From positions 1 to 64,000 of the forward strand of contig NZ_SSOD01000011.1 in assembly GCF_004801305.1 (NCBI RefSeq): a stretch of DNA of 64,000 bases, in the 5' to 3' direction. Of the stretch, positions 9,086-17,912 are shown piece after piece. The translations under genes and the position numbers were made by a program. Origin of the DNA: Pseudothauera rhizosphaerae. GTDB taxonomy: Bacteria > Pseudomonadota > Gammaproteobacteria > Burkholderiales > Rhodocyclaceae. Numbering within the stretch: the first letter of the stretch is position 1; the number at the start of each line of letters is the position of its first letter. The notes beneath the pieces are model-generated. The model saw nothing but the letters and a program-made list of their open reading frames with translations. It made no database searches and was not told the DNA's origin.

Positions 9086-9136
9086 GGCGCTAGCCTACAC
9101 CGGCCGGCAGCAGACGGGAACGGCCCGTCCCGGACA

Positions 9137-9484
9137 TCAGGAGGCGGCGGGCGCCTTGTCCTTGCTGCGCGGCTTCTTGCGGAACTTGCGTCCCCCCGGC
9201 TTCTTGACCCCCGCGCCCGCCTCACCGGCCGGCGGGGCGTTGCCGTTGCCGGCAACCTGCGGTTGCGGCCGCGGGCCCCCGCCCTTGCGGCGCTGTTGCT
9301 GGCCGCCACCGCGTTCGACGGCGCCCACGCCGCTGCGGTCGGGCGTGCCGATGCGGTTGCCCGGCGCGAACATGATCTCGAGTTCGTTCAGTTCATCCCA
9401 TTCGGCGTCGCTGCGCTGGCCGTCCGGAATGGCCAGCAGTTCCTGCAGACGAGCGCGCGGGGAAACAGGTTTCGGTGCATTCAT
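9137..9484 (-). CDS. Small basic, disordered-tail protein of unknown function
   Basis: This 115-aa protein has a short acidic helical N-terminus ('RLQELLAIPDGQRSDAEWDELNELE', residues 12-36). A long low-complexity Gly/Pro/Gln/Lys/Arg tail follows and ends in 'KKPGGRKFRKKPRSKDK'. The start at 9484 (MNAPKPVS) is chosen because the frame upstream of it lacks protein-like composition. The tail resembles nucleic-acid-binding low-complexity regions, but no family is recognised. It is 51 bp upstream of the phosphorylase gene on the same strand. Confidence 0.6.
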   Translation of the reverse strand: MNAPKPVSPRARLQELLAIPDGQRSDAEWDELNELEIMFAPGNRIGTPDRSGVGAVERGGGQQQRRKGGGPRPQPQVAGNGNAPPAGEAGAGVKKPGGRKFRKKPRSKDKAPAAS

Positions 9485-9686
9485 GGCGCCATTATCCCAC
9501 TGTTCCGTGCAGACGCGCCAAGGCGCGGCACACCGTCCTCCGCGGGCATGCCGCGGGTCGATGACCGCGCAGTATAAAGGATGGCGCATCCACCGGCGCC
9601 CCACCCCGCTCAGCGGAGGCGGCAGGCGCACAGGAACACGCCGCCGGGAAGGGGATACCGGCGGCGTGCGGCGGCGCGGCAGCAGC

Positions 9687-10121
9687 CTAGAGAATGACGG
9701 TGATTTCCTCGCGGCGCACGAGTTCCTCGCCCAGGGAGATGGCGTCGATCCCCAGCGCATCGCGTGCGGTGACCACGCCGAGGGGGCGGTTGTCGCGGGT
9801 GACCACCGGCACGTGGCGGAAGCCGCCCTCGTACATCATGTGCAGCGCGTGGCCGAAGGGTTTGTCGTCTCGGATCGACTGGGGATGGTGGGTGAGCACT
9901 TCGCCGACGGTGGTGCGCGCCGGGTCGAGGCCGGCGGCCAGCACGCGGAAGGTGGCGTCCCGTTCGGTGAAGATGCCGACGAGCACGCCATGCTCGCTGA
10001 TCAGTGCGGCGCTTTCGTGCAGCGCCGCCATGCGGCGGGTGACTTCCTGCACCGTCATGTGGGACGGCACGCAGACGAAGGGGCGCTCTTCGATGACCTG
10101 ATAAATCGCTCGGCTGGGCAT
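9687..10121 (-). CDS. CBS-pair domain protein
   Basis: This 144-aa protein consists of two tandem CBS motifs: residues about 15-65 ('VPSHMTVQEVTRRMA...GVLVGIFTERD') and about 80-130 ('HPQSIRDDKPFGHALHMMYEGGFRHVPVV...PLGVVTARDAL'). The start at 10121 is fixed by CCAGGAGACAAATC just upstream. Stand-alone CBS pairs usually sense adenine nucleotides and modulate a partner. No catalytic domain is attached. It is divergent from the spermidine-synthase-like/Ehr operon across a 360-bp gap. Confidence 0.85.
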   Translation of the reverse strand: MPSRAIYQVIEERPFVCVPSHMTVQEVTRRMAALHESAALISEHGVLVGIFTERDATFRVLAAGLDPARTTVGEVLTHHPQSIRDDKPFGHALHMMYEGGFRHVPVVTRDNRPLGVVTARDALGIDAISLGEELVRREEITVIL

Positions 10122-10264
10122 GATTTGTCTCCTGGTTATCGTGTTGCCCCACGGCCGCTGGCGCTGCGGGGATGGGGGTCGACAAGCGTCAGCCGTGCCA
10201 GATTTGCGGCACACCCGCAAAGATTCCCAACGCAATGTTTATCAAGGACTTTTCAAACGACAAC

Positions 10265-10280
10265 CATTGTTCGAACAGTG
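10265..10280. promoter_or_regulatory. Candidate operator palindrome in divergent promoter region
   Basis: CATTGTTCGAACAGTG is a 16-bp palindrome with one mismatched base pair. It lies in the 360-bp gap between the CBS gene (minus) and the Ehr-type operon (plus). I do not recognise the cognate regulator. Nothing else in this gap is clear apart from the uncertain 5' end of the next gene. Confidence 0.35.
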
Positions 10281-10481
10281 TCTTTCTCCGCCCGACGGGC
10301 GACCCGATGTAGTGCGCGCGACCGGTTTCCGCACCACCGGAGTGCGTCCCCGCGGGCGGCATCCGCAGTGAATTTGCATCAAACCATCATTGAAACAGTC
10401 GCCGCGACCCATGTAAGGTGTACGCCACGCACGGGCCGGCCCACCCTTTTCCCGTGCCTTCCGGAGGAACTTGCACTGGAC

Positions 10482-11288
10482 GTGTCGGCATCCCTGGCGA
10501 GACGCGGCGACGGGGCTCCGTTCGTGGTAGACACCCACGGACGGCGCACCCTGCAGTTCGACGGCACCATCATCCAGAGCGAGATGGACCTGGCCGCGCC
10601 GGATGCCCTCGAACTCGCCTATACGCGCACGATGATGGGCTTCCTGCTCTTCCAGCCGGCACCGCGCCACATCCTGATGATCGGCCTGGGGGGCGGATCG
10701 CTGGCCAAATACTGCCTGCGCCGACTCCCCGATACGCGCTTCACGGCGGTGGAGATCGACCCCGCGGTGATCGCCCTGCGCGACACCTTCGGCATTCCGC
10801 CCGATGACGAACGCTTCTCGGTGGTGTGTGCGGACGGCGCGGCCTACGTGCGCGAGAGCGCCGACACCCCCGACGTGCTGCTGGTGGACGGCTTCGGCCC
10901 CGGCGGCCAGGCGCGCGAACTGTGCTCGGCGGGCTTCTACGACGACTGCCACACCCTGCTCGCCGACGGTGGCCTGCTGGTGGCCAACCTGTGGTCCGGC
11001 GATTCCCGCTACGGTCTTTACGCCGCGCGCCTGCGGGACTGCTTCGAGCACCGCATGGTGGTGGTACGCGCCGAGGACGACGGCAACCGGGTCGCCTTCG
11101 CTTTCAAGGGCGGACGATTTCCGCCCGGGCGGGCACAGCTGCTCGCCCGCTCCCGGGCACTGGCCGATGCACACCCCGTCGGCCTGCCGGCGCTGGCTCA
11201 GCGCATGCAGGGCCGCCTGGAGCAGCGCGGCACCCATCCCGACGACTCGGCGCCGGCGTCGATCCGCGCCGCCCGGCGCCGGTCCTGA
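10482..11288 (+). CDS. Spermidine-synthase-fold methyltransferase-like protein
   Basis: About 268 aa from a GTG at 10482, preceded by GGAGGA with long spacing. An in-frame GTG at 10368 would add 38 residues, so the start is uncertain. The polyamine-synthase/methyltransferase fold is shown by 'DGTIIQSEMDL', 'ELAYTRTMMGFLLF', 'ILMIGLGGGSLAKYCLRRLP' (nucleotide-binding glycine loop), 'FTAVEIDPAVIALRDTF' and 'PDVLLVDGFGPGGQA'. True SpeE has a catalytic Asp and polyamine pocket that I cannot confirm here. The gene ends 15 bp before the hyfB-like gene, so it leads that operon. Its role with a membrane proton-pumping complex is unknown. Confidence 0.75.
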   Translation: MSASLARRGDGAPFVVDTHGRRTLQFDGTIIQSEMDLAAPDALELAYTRTMMGFLLFQPAPRHILMIGLGGGSLAKYCLRRLPDTRFTAVEIDPAVIALRDTFGIPPDDERFSVVCADGAAYVRESADTPDVLLVDGFGPGGQARELCSAGFYDDCHTLLADGGLLVANLWSGDSRYGLYAARLRDCFEHRMVVVRAEDDGNRVAFAFKGGRFPPGRAQLLARSRALADAHPVGLPALAQRMQGRLEQRGTHPDDSAPASIRAARRRS

Positions 11289-11303
11289 GGCAAGGCGGCG
11301 GCG

Positions 11304-13304
11304 ATGATGCTCCTGGACTGGCTCCTCGTCGTCATCGCCGGCTGGCTCGCCCTCGGGGTCGCGGGGATTCCGGCCCTGCGCAACACGGGCGTCGTCGCCC
11401 GCCTGCTGTTCCCCGCGGGGGCCTTTCTCGCCCTTGTGCTCGCCGGCCTCGCGCTGGCCGCCCTGTTCACCGAACCGCAGACGGCGGTGCTCGCGCTGGG
11501 CCTGCCCACCCTGCCCTTCCACCTGCGCCTGGACGGCCTTTCCGCCTTCTTCCTGCTCGTGATCGGCGCGGCCGGCGCCGGCATCTCGCTGTTCGCGGCA
11601 GGCTACTTCCGCCAGGGCGAGGGCACCCCGCCCGGACTGATGTGCCTGGAGTACCACCTCTTCCTCGCCAGCATGGCGCTGGTGGTGCTCGCCGACGACG
11701 CCTACGCCTTCATGGTGGCATGGGAGACCATGGCGCTGTCCTCCTTCTTCCTGGTCACCGCCAACCACCGCGTGCCGGCCATCCGCAGCGCCGGCTTCCT
11801 CTACCTGCTGGTGGCCCACGTGGGGGCACTGGCCATCCTGCTCACCTTCGGCGTGCTGCAGGCGGGCACGGGCGACTACACCTTCGCCAACATGCGCGCC
11901 CAGTCCCTGTCGCCGCTGTGGGCCTCGGTCGCCTTCCTGCTCGCCACGGTGGGCTTCGGCGCCAAGGCCGGCGTGCTGCCGCTGCACGTGTGGCTGCCGG
12001 AGGCCCACCCCGCCGCGCCCTCGCCGGTGTCGGCGCTGATGAGCGCGGTGATGCTCAAGACCGCCATCTACGGGCTGCTGCGCGTGGTCTTCGACCTGGC
12101 CGGCACGCAGCTCTGGTGGTGGGGCGTGGTGCTGCTGGGGCTGGGGCTGGCCACGGCGCTCTTCGGGGTGATCTACAGCGCGGTGCAGAGCGACATGAAG
12201 CGCCTGCTGGCCTATTCCTCCATCGAGAACATCGGCCTGCTCTTCGTCGGCATGGGCCTGGCCGTGCTGTTCCACGCCTACGCCATGAGCGCGCTGGCCG
12301 CCCTGGCGCTGACCGCCACCCTCTTCCACGTGGCGAGCCACGCCTGTTTCAAGAGCCTGCTCTTCCTCGCCACCGGCTCGGTGCTGCACGCCACCGGCGA
12401 GCGCAGCCTGGGCAAGCTTGGCGGGCTGATCCGGCGCATGCCCTGGGTGGCGGCCCTGTCCCTGGTGGGCGTGCTGGCGAGTTCCGGCCTGCCGCCGTTT
12501 TCCGGTTTCGTCGCGGAATGGCTGCTGCTGCAGAGCTTCCTGTTCACCACCGGGCTGCCCAACTCCTTCCTCAACATGCTGGTGCCGGTGGTGGCGGCGG
12601 CCATCGCGCTGGTGGCGGCGCTGGCCGGCTACGTGATGGTGAAGTTCTACGGCGTGATCTTCCTCGGCCAGCCGCGCGAACCCCACCTCGCCCACGCCCA
12701 CCCGGCCTCGCCCCTGGAGCGCGCCGGGCTGGTGTGGCTGGGCGCGGGCTGCGTGCTGCTGGGGCTGTTTCCGGTGCAGGTCATCGGCGTCATCGACCCG
12801 GTCACCCAGGTTCTGCTGGGCGCGGGAGTGGGCGAGACCGTGCGCGCCAACGGCTGGCTGTTCCTGTCGCCCACCTCCCTCGGCCGGGCTAGCTACGGGC
12901 CGCTGGTGTTCCTGCTGGTGGTGGCGTTCGCGGTGGCGCTCACCGCCTGGCTGGTGCACCGCCTCTACCACGGCCGTTTGCGGCGCAGCGCGCCCTGGGA
13001 TTGCGGTTTCCCGGCGCAGACCGCGCGCATGCAGGACAGCGCCGAGGGCTTCGGCCAGCCCATCCGGGAGATCTTCAACCCCGTGTTCCGCATGACGCGG
13101 GAACTGCCCACCCCCTTCGATGCGGCGCCCAAGTACCGCGTCACCATCGAGGACCCCTTCTGGCACGGGCTCTACCTGCCCGTGGCCCGGCTCACGGAGC
13201 GTCTCGCCCGCCTGGTCGGACGGCTGCAGCAGGGTCGCATCGCCATCTACCTGCTGTACAGCTTCCTGACCCTGATCGTGCTGCTGGGGGTGGTGCGATG
13301 GTGA
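11304..13304 (+). CDS. hyfB: Hyf/Mrp-type antiporter-like subunit (hydrogenase-4 component B family)
   Basis: This 666-aa polytopic membrane protein belongs to the NuoL/M/N-MrpA-HyfB family. Core proton-channel features include 'WETMALSSFFLVTANH', 'GFGAKAGVLPLHVWLPEAHP', 'SPVSALMSAVMLKTAIYGLLR', 'VQSDMKRLLAYSSIENIGL' and 'HVASHACFKSLLFLATGS'. The Lys residues of GAKAG and HACFKS lie where family channels carry protonatable residues. A C-terminal cytosolic stretch precedes a last helix. It is the first of six complex genes (B, C, E, F, G, I order). A second ATG follows immediately (11307). Its stop overlaps the hyfC start by 7 bp. It would couple electron transfer or conformational change to ion movement. 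Confidence 0.92.
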   Translation: MMLLDWLLVVIAGWLALGVAGIPALRNTGVVARLLFPAGAFLALVLAGLALAALFTEPQTAVLALGLPTLPFHLRLDGLSAFFLLVIGAAGAGISLFAAGYFRQGEGTPPGLMCLEYHLFLASMALVVLADDAYAFMVAWETMALSSFFLVTANHRVPAIRSAGFLYLLVAHVGALAILLTFGVLQAGTGDYTFANMRAQSLSPLWASVAFLLATVGFGAKAGVLPLHVWLPEAHPAAPSPVSALMSAVMLKTAIYGLLRVVFDLAGTQLWWWGVVLLGLGLATALFGVIYSAVQSDMKRLLAYSSIENIGLLFVGMGLAVLFHAYAMSALAALALTATLFHVASHACFKSLLFLATGSVLHATGERSLGKLGGLIRRMPWVAALSLVGVLASSGLPPFSGFVAEWLLLQSFLFTTGLPNSFLNMLVPVVAAAIALVAALAGYVMVKFYGVIFLGQPREPHLAHAHPASPLERAGLVWLGAGCVLLGLFPVQVIGVIDPVTQVLLGAGVGETVRANGWLFLSPTSLGRASYGPLVFLLVVAFAVALTAWLVHRLYHGRLRRSAPWDCGFPAQTARMQDSAEGFGQPIREIFNPVFRMTRELPTPFDAAPKYRVTIEDPFWHGLYLPVARLTERLARLVGRLQQGRIAIYLLYSFLTLIVLLGVVRW

Positions 13305-14248
13305 GCTGGACCGGCCTCCTCGCCCAGATCCTCGCCATCGCGCTGGCGCTGGCGCTCGCCCCGCTGCTCATGGGCTGGGTGAACCAGTGGCGCGCCTGGC
13401 TGCAGAACCGCCGCGCGCCCAGCCTGCTGCAGCCCTACCGCACTCTGCACAAGCTGTTCCACAAGGAATCGGTGCTGGCGGAAAACGCCTCGCCGCTGTT
13501 CCGCATCGCGCCCTACATCGTGTTCGGCTGCATGGCGCTCGCCTGCGGCATCGCCCCCACCCTGTCCACCGACCTGCCGCTCGCGCCGGCCGCCGACGCC
13601 ATCGCGCTGGTGGGCCTGTTCGCCCTGGCGCGGGTGTTCATTTCGCTCGCCGCCATGGACGTGGGTACGGCCTTCGGCTCCCTGGGCGCGCGGCGGGAGA
13701 TGCTGATCGGCTTCCTCGCCGAGCCGGCGCTGCTGATGGTGCTGTTCTCCGCCTCCCTGATCACCCAGTCCACCTCGCTGGCCCGCATCGTGGAGACGCT
13801 GGCCCACCAGTCCTTCGCCATCTACCCCAGCCTCGCCGTGGCGGGCGTGGCCTTCACCTTCGTGTCGCTGGCGGAGAACGCCCGCGTGCCGGTGGACAAC
13901 CCCGCCACCCACCTGGAACTGACGATGATCCACGAGGCGCTGATCCTCGAATACTCCGGCCGCCACCTGGCGCTGATCGAGTGGGCCGCGGCGCTGAAGC
14001 TTTTCGCCTACTCCTGCATCGGCCTGGCCCTGTTCTTCCCCTGGGGCGTGGCCGAGGCCGGCACGCCGCTGGCGATCCTGTTCGCGATTCCGGCGCTGGT
14101 GCTGAAGCTGGCGGTGGGCGGGGTGCTGCTGGCGGTCATCGAGACCATCAACGCCAAGATGCGCCTGTTCCGCGTGCCGGAATTCCTCGCCACCGCCTTC
14201 CTGCTGGCGGTGATCGCGCTGCTCGTCCACGTGCTGCTGGGAGCCTGA
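13298..14248 (+). CDS. hyfC: NuoH/HyfC-like membrane subunit
   Basis: This 316-aa integral membrane protein of the NuoH/HycD/HyfC family anchors the peripheral arm. Signatures are 'RRAPSLLQPYRTLHKLFHKE' near residues 31-50, 'ARVFISLAAMDVGTAFGSLGARREM' and the conserved loop 'ENARVPVDNPATHLELTMIHEALILEYSG'. The acidic residues of that loop line the quinone-like cavity in complex I relatives. About eight helices are visible. The ATG at 13298 sits inside the hyfB stop region, so translation is probably coupled. Confidence 0.93.
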   Translation: MVSWTGLLAQILAIALALALAPLLMGWVNQWRAWLQNRRAPSLLQPYRTLHKLFHKESVLAENASPLFRIAPYIVFGCMALACGIAPTLSTDLPLAPAADAIALVGLFALARVFISLAAMDVGTAFGSLGARREMLIGFLAEPALLMVLFSASLITQSTSLARIVETLAHQSFAIYPSLAVAGVAFTFVSLAENARVPVDNPATHLELTMIHEALILEYSGRHLALIEWAAALKLFAYSCIGLALFFPWGVAEAGTPLAILFAIPALVLKLAVGGVLLAVIETINAKMRLFRVPEFLATAFLLAVIALLVHVLLGA

Positions 14249-14249
14249 C

Positions 14250-14909
14250 ATGGAAAGCCTGCTTGCCCAGACCATCAACCTCTTCGCCGTGGCGCTGCTG
14301 GTGCTGGCCTTCGCCATGATCGCCCAGCGCCGCATCCTCACGCTGATCCACCTGTACACGCTGCAGGGGGCGGCGCTGGTGGCGGCCACGCTGGTGGTCG
14401 CTCACCTTACCGGCCAGCACCACCTGTACGGCTCGGCGATCCTCACCTTCGTGCTCAAGGTGGTACTGATCCCCGTGATGCTGCACCGGGTCATCGACCG
14501 CCTCAACGTGCGCTGGGACGTGGAGACCCTGTTCAACATCCCCACCACCATGCTCATCGGCATCGTGCTGGTCATCGTCGCCTTCAACCTGGCCGCGCCC
14601 ATCGCCAGCCTGTCGGCCTCCATCGCCCGCGGCACGCTGGGCATCGCGCTGGCCTGCATGCTGCTCTCCTTCCTGATGATGATCGTGCGCGCCAAGGCGG
14701 TGCCGCAGGTGATCGGCTTCCTGTCCATGGAAAACGGCCTGTTCTTCGCCGCCACAGCGGCCACCGCCGGCATGCCGATGATCGTCGAGCTGGGCATCGC
14801 CTTCGACGTGCTGGTGGGCATCCTGATCCTCGGCGTGTTCATGTTCCAGATCCGCGAGCAGTTCGACAGCCTGGACATCCGCCACCTGGAAAGGCTCAAG
14901 GAAGACTGA
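14250..14909 (+). CDS. hyfE: HyfE-like membrane subunit (NuoK-related)
   Basis: This 219-aa hydrophobic protein has six or seven helices. 'LIHLYTLQGAALVAATLV' and 'SAILTFVLKVVLIPVMLHRVIDRL' match HyfE, and 'GFLSMENGLFFAATAATAGMPMIVELGIAFDVLVG' holds the conserved Glu residues of the NuoK-like part. It starts one base after the hyfC stop, and its own stop overlaps the next ATG (TGATG). HyfE is typical of formate-hydrogenlyase-2 and Ehr-type complexes and is absent from classic Nuo. Confidence 0.92.
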   Translation: MESLLAQTINLFAVALLVLAFAMIAQRRILTLIHLYTLQGAALVAATLVVAHLTGQHHLYGSAILTFVLKVVLIPVMLHRVIDRLNVRWDVETLFNIPTTMLIGIVLVIVAFNLAAPIASLSASIARGTLGIALACMLLSFLMMIVRAKAVPQVIGFLSMENGLFFAATAATAGMPMIVELGIAFDVLVGILILGVFMFQIREQFDSLDIRHLERLKED

Positions 14910-16366
14910 TGGAAGCCCTCGCCCTGGTCCTCGCCCTTCCGCTCCTCGGCGGCCTCGCGCTGGCGCTGTGGGGTGCGCGCGAGCGGGCGGGCGACCTGAA
15001 CGCGGCGGTGAGCCTGGCGGCCTTCCTGGCCTCGGTGTGGCTGACGCTGATCGTGGTCCGGGAGGGGCCGTTCACGGTGTGGGGCGAGTGGTTCTTCGTC
15101 GACCCCCTCAACGTCTTCCTGGTCACGCTGACCACCTTCGTCGGCTTCACCACCGCGCTGTTCGCGCGCCCCTACATGCGCATCGAGCTCGACCACGGCA
15201 AGATGACCGGGCCGCGCATGCGCCTCTTCCACAGCATGTACCAGCTTTTCATCGCCATGATGCTGGTGGCGCTCACCACCAACAACCTGGGCATCCTGTG
15301 GGTGGCGATGGAGGCCGCCACGCTGGCCACGGTGCTGCTGGTCTCGGTCTATCGCACCGCGGCCAGCCTGGAAGCGGCGTGGAAGTACTTCATCCTGTGC
15401 GGCGTGGGCATCGCCCAGGCCCTGTTCGGCACCATCCTGGTGTACCTGGCGGCCGAGCGCGCCGGCGGCGGCGGTGAGGGCGCGCTGCTATGGACGCGGC
15501 TGGCGGAGATCGCCCATCTGCTCGACCCGGGCATCCTGTCCCTGGCCTTCGCCTTCCTGCTGCTGGGCTACGGCACCAAGGTGGGCCTGGTGCCGGTGCA
15601 CAACTGGCTGCCGGACGCCCACGCCGAAGGCCCCACGCCCATCTCCGCGGTGCTCTCCGGGCTGCTGCTCAACGTGGCCCTGTATGCGGTTCTGCGTTGC
15701 AAGGTGCTGGCCGACGGGGCCATGGGCGACGGCCTGCCGGGACGCATGATGGTGGGCTTCGGCCTAATCACCGTGGTTACCGCGGCCTTCTTCCTGTCCC
15801 GCCAGCGGGACGTGAAGCGCATGTTCGCGTACTCGTCCATCGAACACATGGGGCTGATGACCTTCGCCTTCGGCCTGGGCGGCCCCATCGCCAACTTCGC
15901 CGGCCTGCTGCACATGACGGTGCATGCGCTGGTCAAGTCGGCCATCTTCTTCGCCGTCGGCCACGCCGCGCAGAAGGCCGGCACCCAGGTCATGGAGGAC
16001 ATCCGCGGACTGCTCAAGGTCAGCCCCACCGTGGGCTGGGGGCTGATGCTGGGCACGCTGGCCATCCTCGGCATGCCGCCCTTCGGCGTGTTCGCCAGCG
16101 AGTTCCTCATCCTCACCACGGCGATGCGCGAACTGCCGTGGGCCACGCCCTTCCTGCTGGTCGCCCTGGGCGTGGCCTTCGCCTCCATCTTCGGCCGGGT
16201 GCAGCCCATGGTGTTCGGCGAGACCGCGCTGCGCCCGCTGGCCCATCCGCCGGCCCTGGTGCCGGTGTTCGTGCACCTGGGGCTGGCGCTCATGCTCGGC
16301 CTCTACATCCCGCCCTGGCTCAACACCTGGTACGAACAGGCGGCGCGCATGATTGCAGGAGGCTGA
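14909..16366 (+). CDS. hyfF: HyfF-like antiporter-type membrane subunit
   Basis: This 485-aa polytopic protein is a second antiporter-like subunit. It contains 'WVAMEAATLATVLLVSVYRT', 'GYGTKVGLVPVHNWLPDAHAEGPTPISAVLSGLLLN', 'SRQRDVKRMFAYSSIEHMGL' and 'HMTVHALVKSAIFFAVGHAA'. The paired channel Lys residues and the Glu in TM5 (WVAMEA) are retained, suggesting a working proton path. Two antiporter-like subunits (B and F) are present but no HyfD, so the membrane arm is shorter than in E. coli Hyf. The gene is tightly packed between hyfE and hyfG. Confidence 0.92.
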   Translation: MEALALVLALPLLGGLALALWGARERAGDLNAAVSLAAFLASVWLTLIVVREGPFTVWGEWFFVDPLNVFLVTLTTFVGFTTALFARPYMRIELDHGKMTGPRMRLFHSMYQLFIAMMLVALTTNNLGILWVAMEAATLATVLLVSVYRTAASLEAAWKYFILCGVGIAQALFGTILVYLAAERAGGGGEGALLWTRLAEIAHLLDPGILSLAFAFLLLGYGTKVGLVPVHNWLPDAHAEGPTPISAVLSGLLLNVALYAVLRCKVLADGAMGDGLPGRMMVGFGLITVVTAAFFLSRQRDVKRMFAYSSIEHMGLMTFAFGLGGPIANFAGLLHMTVHALVKSAIFFAVGHAAQKAGTQVMEDIRGLLKVSPTVGWGLMLGTLAILGMPPFGVFASEFLILTTAMRELPWATPFLLVALGVAFASIFGRVQPMVFGETALRPLAHPPALVPVFVHLGLALMLGLYIPPWLNTWYEQAARMIAGG

Positions 16367-16367
16367 G

Positions 16368-17912
16368 ATGGATTTCCATGGACTCGGCATCGACTTCGAA
16401 CGCCTGGCAACGCCGCTGCCGATCTGGCACGGCGCCGTGGACGCCGACCGCTGGGAAGCCCTCGCCCGCGCGGTCGCCGAGGCCCGCGGCCGGCTGGTGA
16501 GCCTGTGGGCCGGCGACCGACGCGCCACCGGCGGCGGCTTCGTCGTCTCCGCCGCCTACGCCGGCCTCGACGGCCTGCTCATCGCGGAACTGACCCTGGA
16601 CGCCGAGGCACCCGCCTATCCCGACCTGGCCTCCTTCTTCCCCGCCGCCAACCGGTTGCAGCGGGCCGCCTTCGACCTGGTGGGCGTGGCCGCCGCGGGC
16701 GCCGCCGACCGCCGCCCCTGGCTGCGCCACGGCGCCTGGCCGGCGGATTTCTTCCCCCTGCGCCACGATGCGGACCCCCAGGCGCGCTTCGACCCGCAGC
16801 CTGACGACTACCCCTTCGTCCCGGTGGAAGGCGACGGCGTGCACGAGATTCCGGTCGGCCCGGTGCACGCCGGCATCATCGAGCCGGGCCACTTCCGCTT
16901 CTCCGTGGTGGGCGAGAAGGTGCTGCGCCTGGAGGAACGCCTCGGCTACAAGCACAAGGGCATCGAAAAGCGCTTCGTCGGCATGGACCTGGACAGTGGC
17001 GCGCGGCTGGCGGGACGCGTGTCCGGCGACAGCACTGTGGCCCACGCCTGGGCCTACGCCATGGCCGCCGAGGCGCTCGCCGGCACGTCCATCCCCCCGC
17101 GCGCCGCCTGGCTGCGGGCGCTGCTGCTGGAGCGCGAACGCGTGGCCAACCACCTGGGCGACCTGGGCGCGCTGGGCAACGACGCCGCCTTCGGCTTCGC
17201 CCTGGCCCAGTTCTCGCGCCTGCGGGAGAACTGGCAACGCCTGAGCCGCGACTGCTTCGGCCACCGCCTGCTGATGGACTGCGTCGTTCCCGGCGGCATC
17301 GCTGCCGACCTGGATGGGGACGCCGCCGCCCGGTTGCTCGGGCAGGCCGCGGACACCCGGCGCGCGGTCGAGGAACTGAAGCGCATCTTCGACGAGCATG
17401 CCGGCCTGCAGGACCGCCTGGTGACCACCGGCCGCGTGACGCCCGCGCTGGCCGCCCGGCTGGGCCTGGCCGGGCTGGCGGGGCGCGCCAGCGGCCAGGG
17501 TGTGGACCTGCGCGCCGACTTCCCCTGGGCGCCCTACGACAGGCTCGCGGTGCAGGCCTGCACCCATCTCAACGGCGACGTGGCGGCGCGGGTGGCGACG
17601 CGCTTCGCCGAAGTCTTCGAATCCCTGCGCCTCATCGAGGACATCCTCGCGCAACTGCCCGCGGGCGAAATCCACACACCCGTCCTCGCCCGCCCCGACG
17701 CCGTCGGCGCCGGCTGGGTGGAAGGCTGGCGCGGCCAGGTGTTCGCGGCGCTGGAAACCGACGCCGCCGGGCGCATCGCCCGCTGCCACTGCCACGACCC
17801 CTCGTGGCAGAACTGGCCGGTGCTGGAACACGCGGTGATCGGCAACATCGTCGCGGACTTCCCGCTGATCAACAAATCCTTCAACCTCAGTTACTCCGGG
17901 CAGGATCTGTGA
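16368..17912 (+). CDS. hyfG: Hydrogenase-large-subunit homologue lacking all NiFe cysteines (Ehr-type NuoCD-like)
   Basis: This 514-aa protein fuses a NuoC-like domain (about residues 1-140) to a NuoD/[NiFe]-large-subunit domain ('FRFSVVGEKVLRLEERLGYKHKGIEKRF'). Group 4 hydrogenases bind NiFe through R-x-C-G-x-C near the start of this domain and D-P-C-x-x-C at the C-terminus. Here the first reads 'GRVSGDSTVAHA' and the last reads 'FNLSYSGQDL', so all four cysteines are replaced by Ser or Gly. The His of the first motif is kept. The protein therefore cannot bind the NiFe site and should not be called a hydrogenase. It resembles the Ehr (energy-converting-hydrogenase-related) subunits. GCAGGAGG precedes the ATG. 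The electron partner is unknown. Confidence 0.93.
   Translation: MDFHGLGIDFERLATPLPIWHGAVDADRWEALARAVAEARGRLVSLWAGDRRATGGGFVVSAAYAGLDGLLIAELTLDAEAPAYPDLASFFPAANRLQRAAFDLVGVAAAGAADRRPWLRHGAWPADFFPLRHDADPQARFDPQPDDYPFVPVEGDGVHEIPVGPVHAGIIEPGHFRFSVVGEKVLRLEERLGYKHKGIEKRFVGMDLDSGARLAGRVSGDSTVAHAWAYAMAAEALAGTSIPPRAAWLRALLLERERVANHLGDLGALGNDAAFGFALAQFSRLRENWQRLSRDCFGHRLLMDCVVPGGIAADLDGDAAARLLGQAADTRRAVEELKRIFDEHAGLQDRLVTTGRVTPALAARLGLAGLAGRASGQGVDLRADFPWAPYDRLAVQACTHLNGDVAARVATRFAEVFESLRLIEDILAQLPAGEIHTPVLARPDAVGAGWVEGWRGQVFAALETDAAGRIARCHCHDPSWQNWPVLEHAVIGNIVADFPLINKSFNLSYSGQDL

Noticed and set aside
6671-9577. A 968-codon plus-strand open frame over the phosphorylase region
   Set aside because: It is a shadow of the PRPP-synthetase-like and phosphorylase genes, and no domain is recognisable.
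10242-13166. A 974-codon minus-strand open frame opposite the Ehr operon
   Set aside because: The His/Gln/Gly-rich translation is a codon-bias shadow of the hyfB-like gene.
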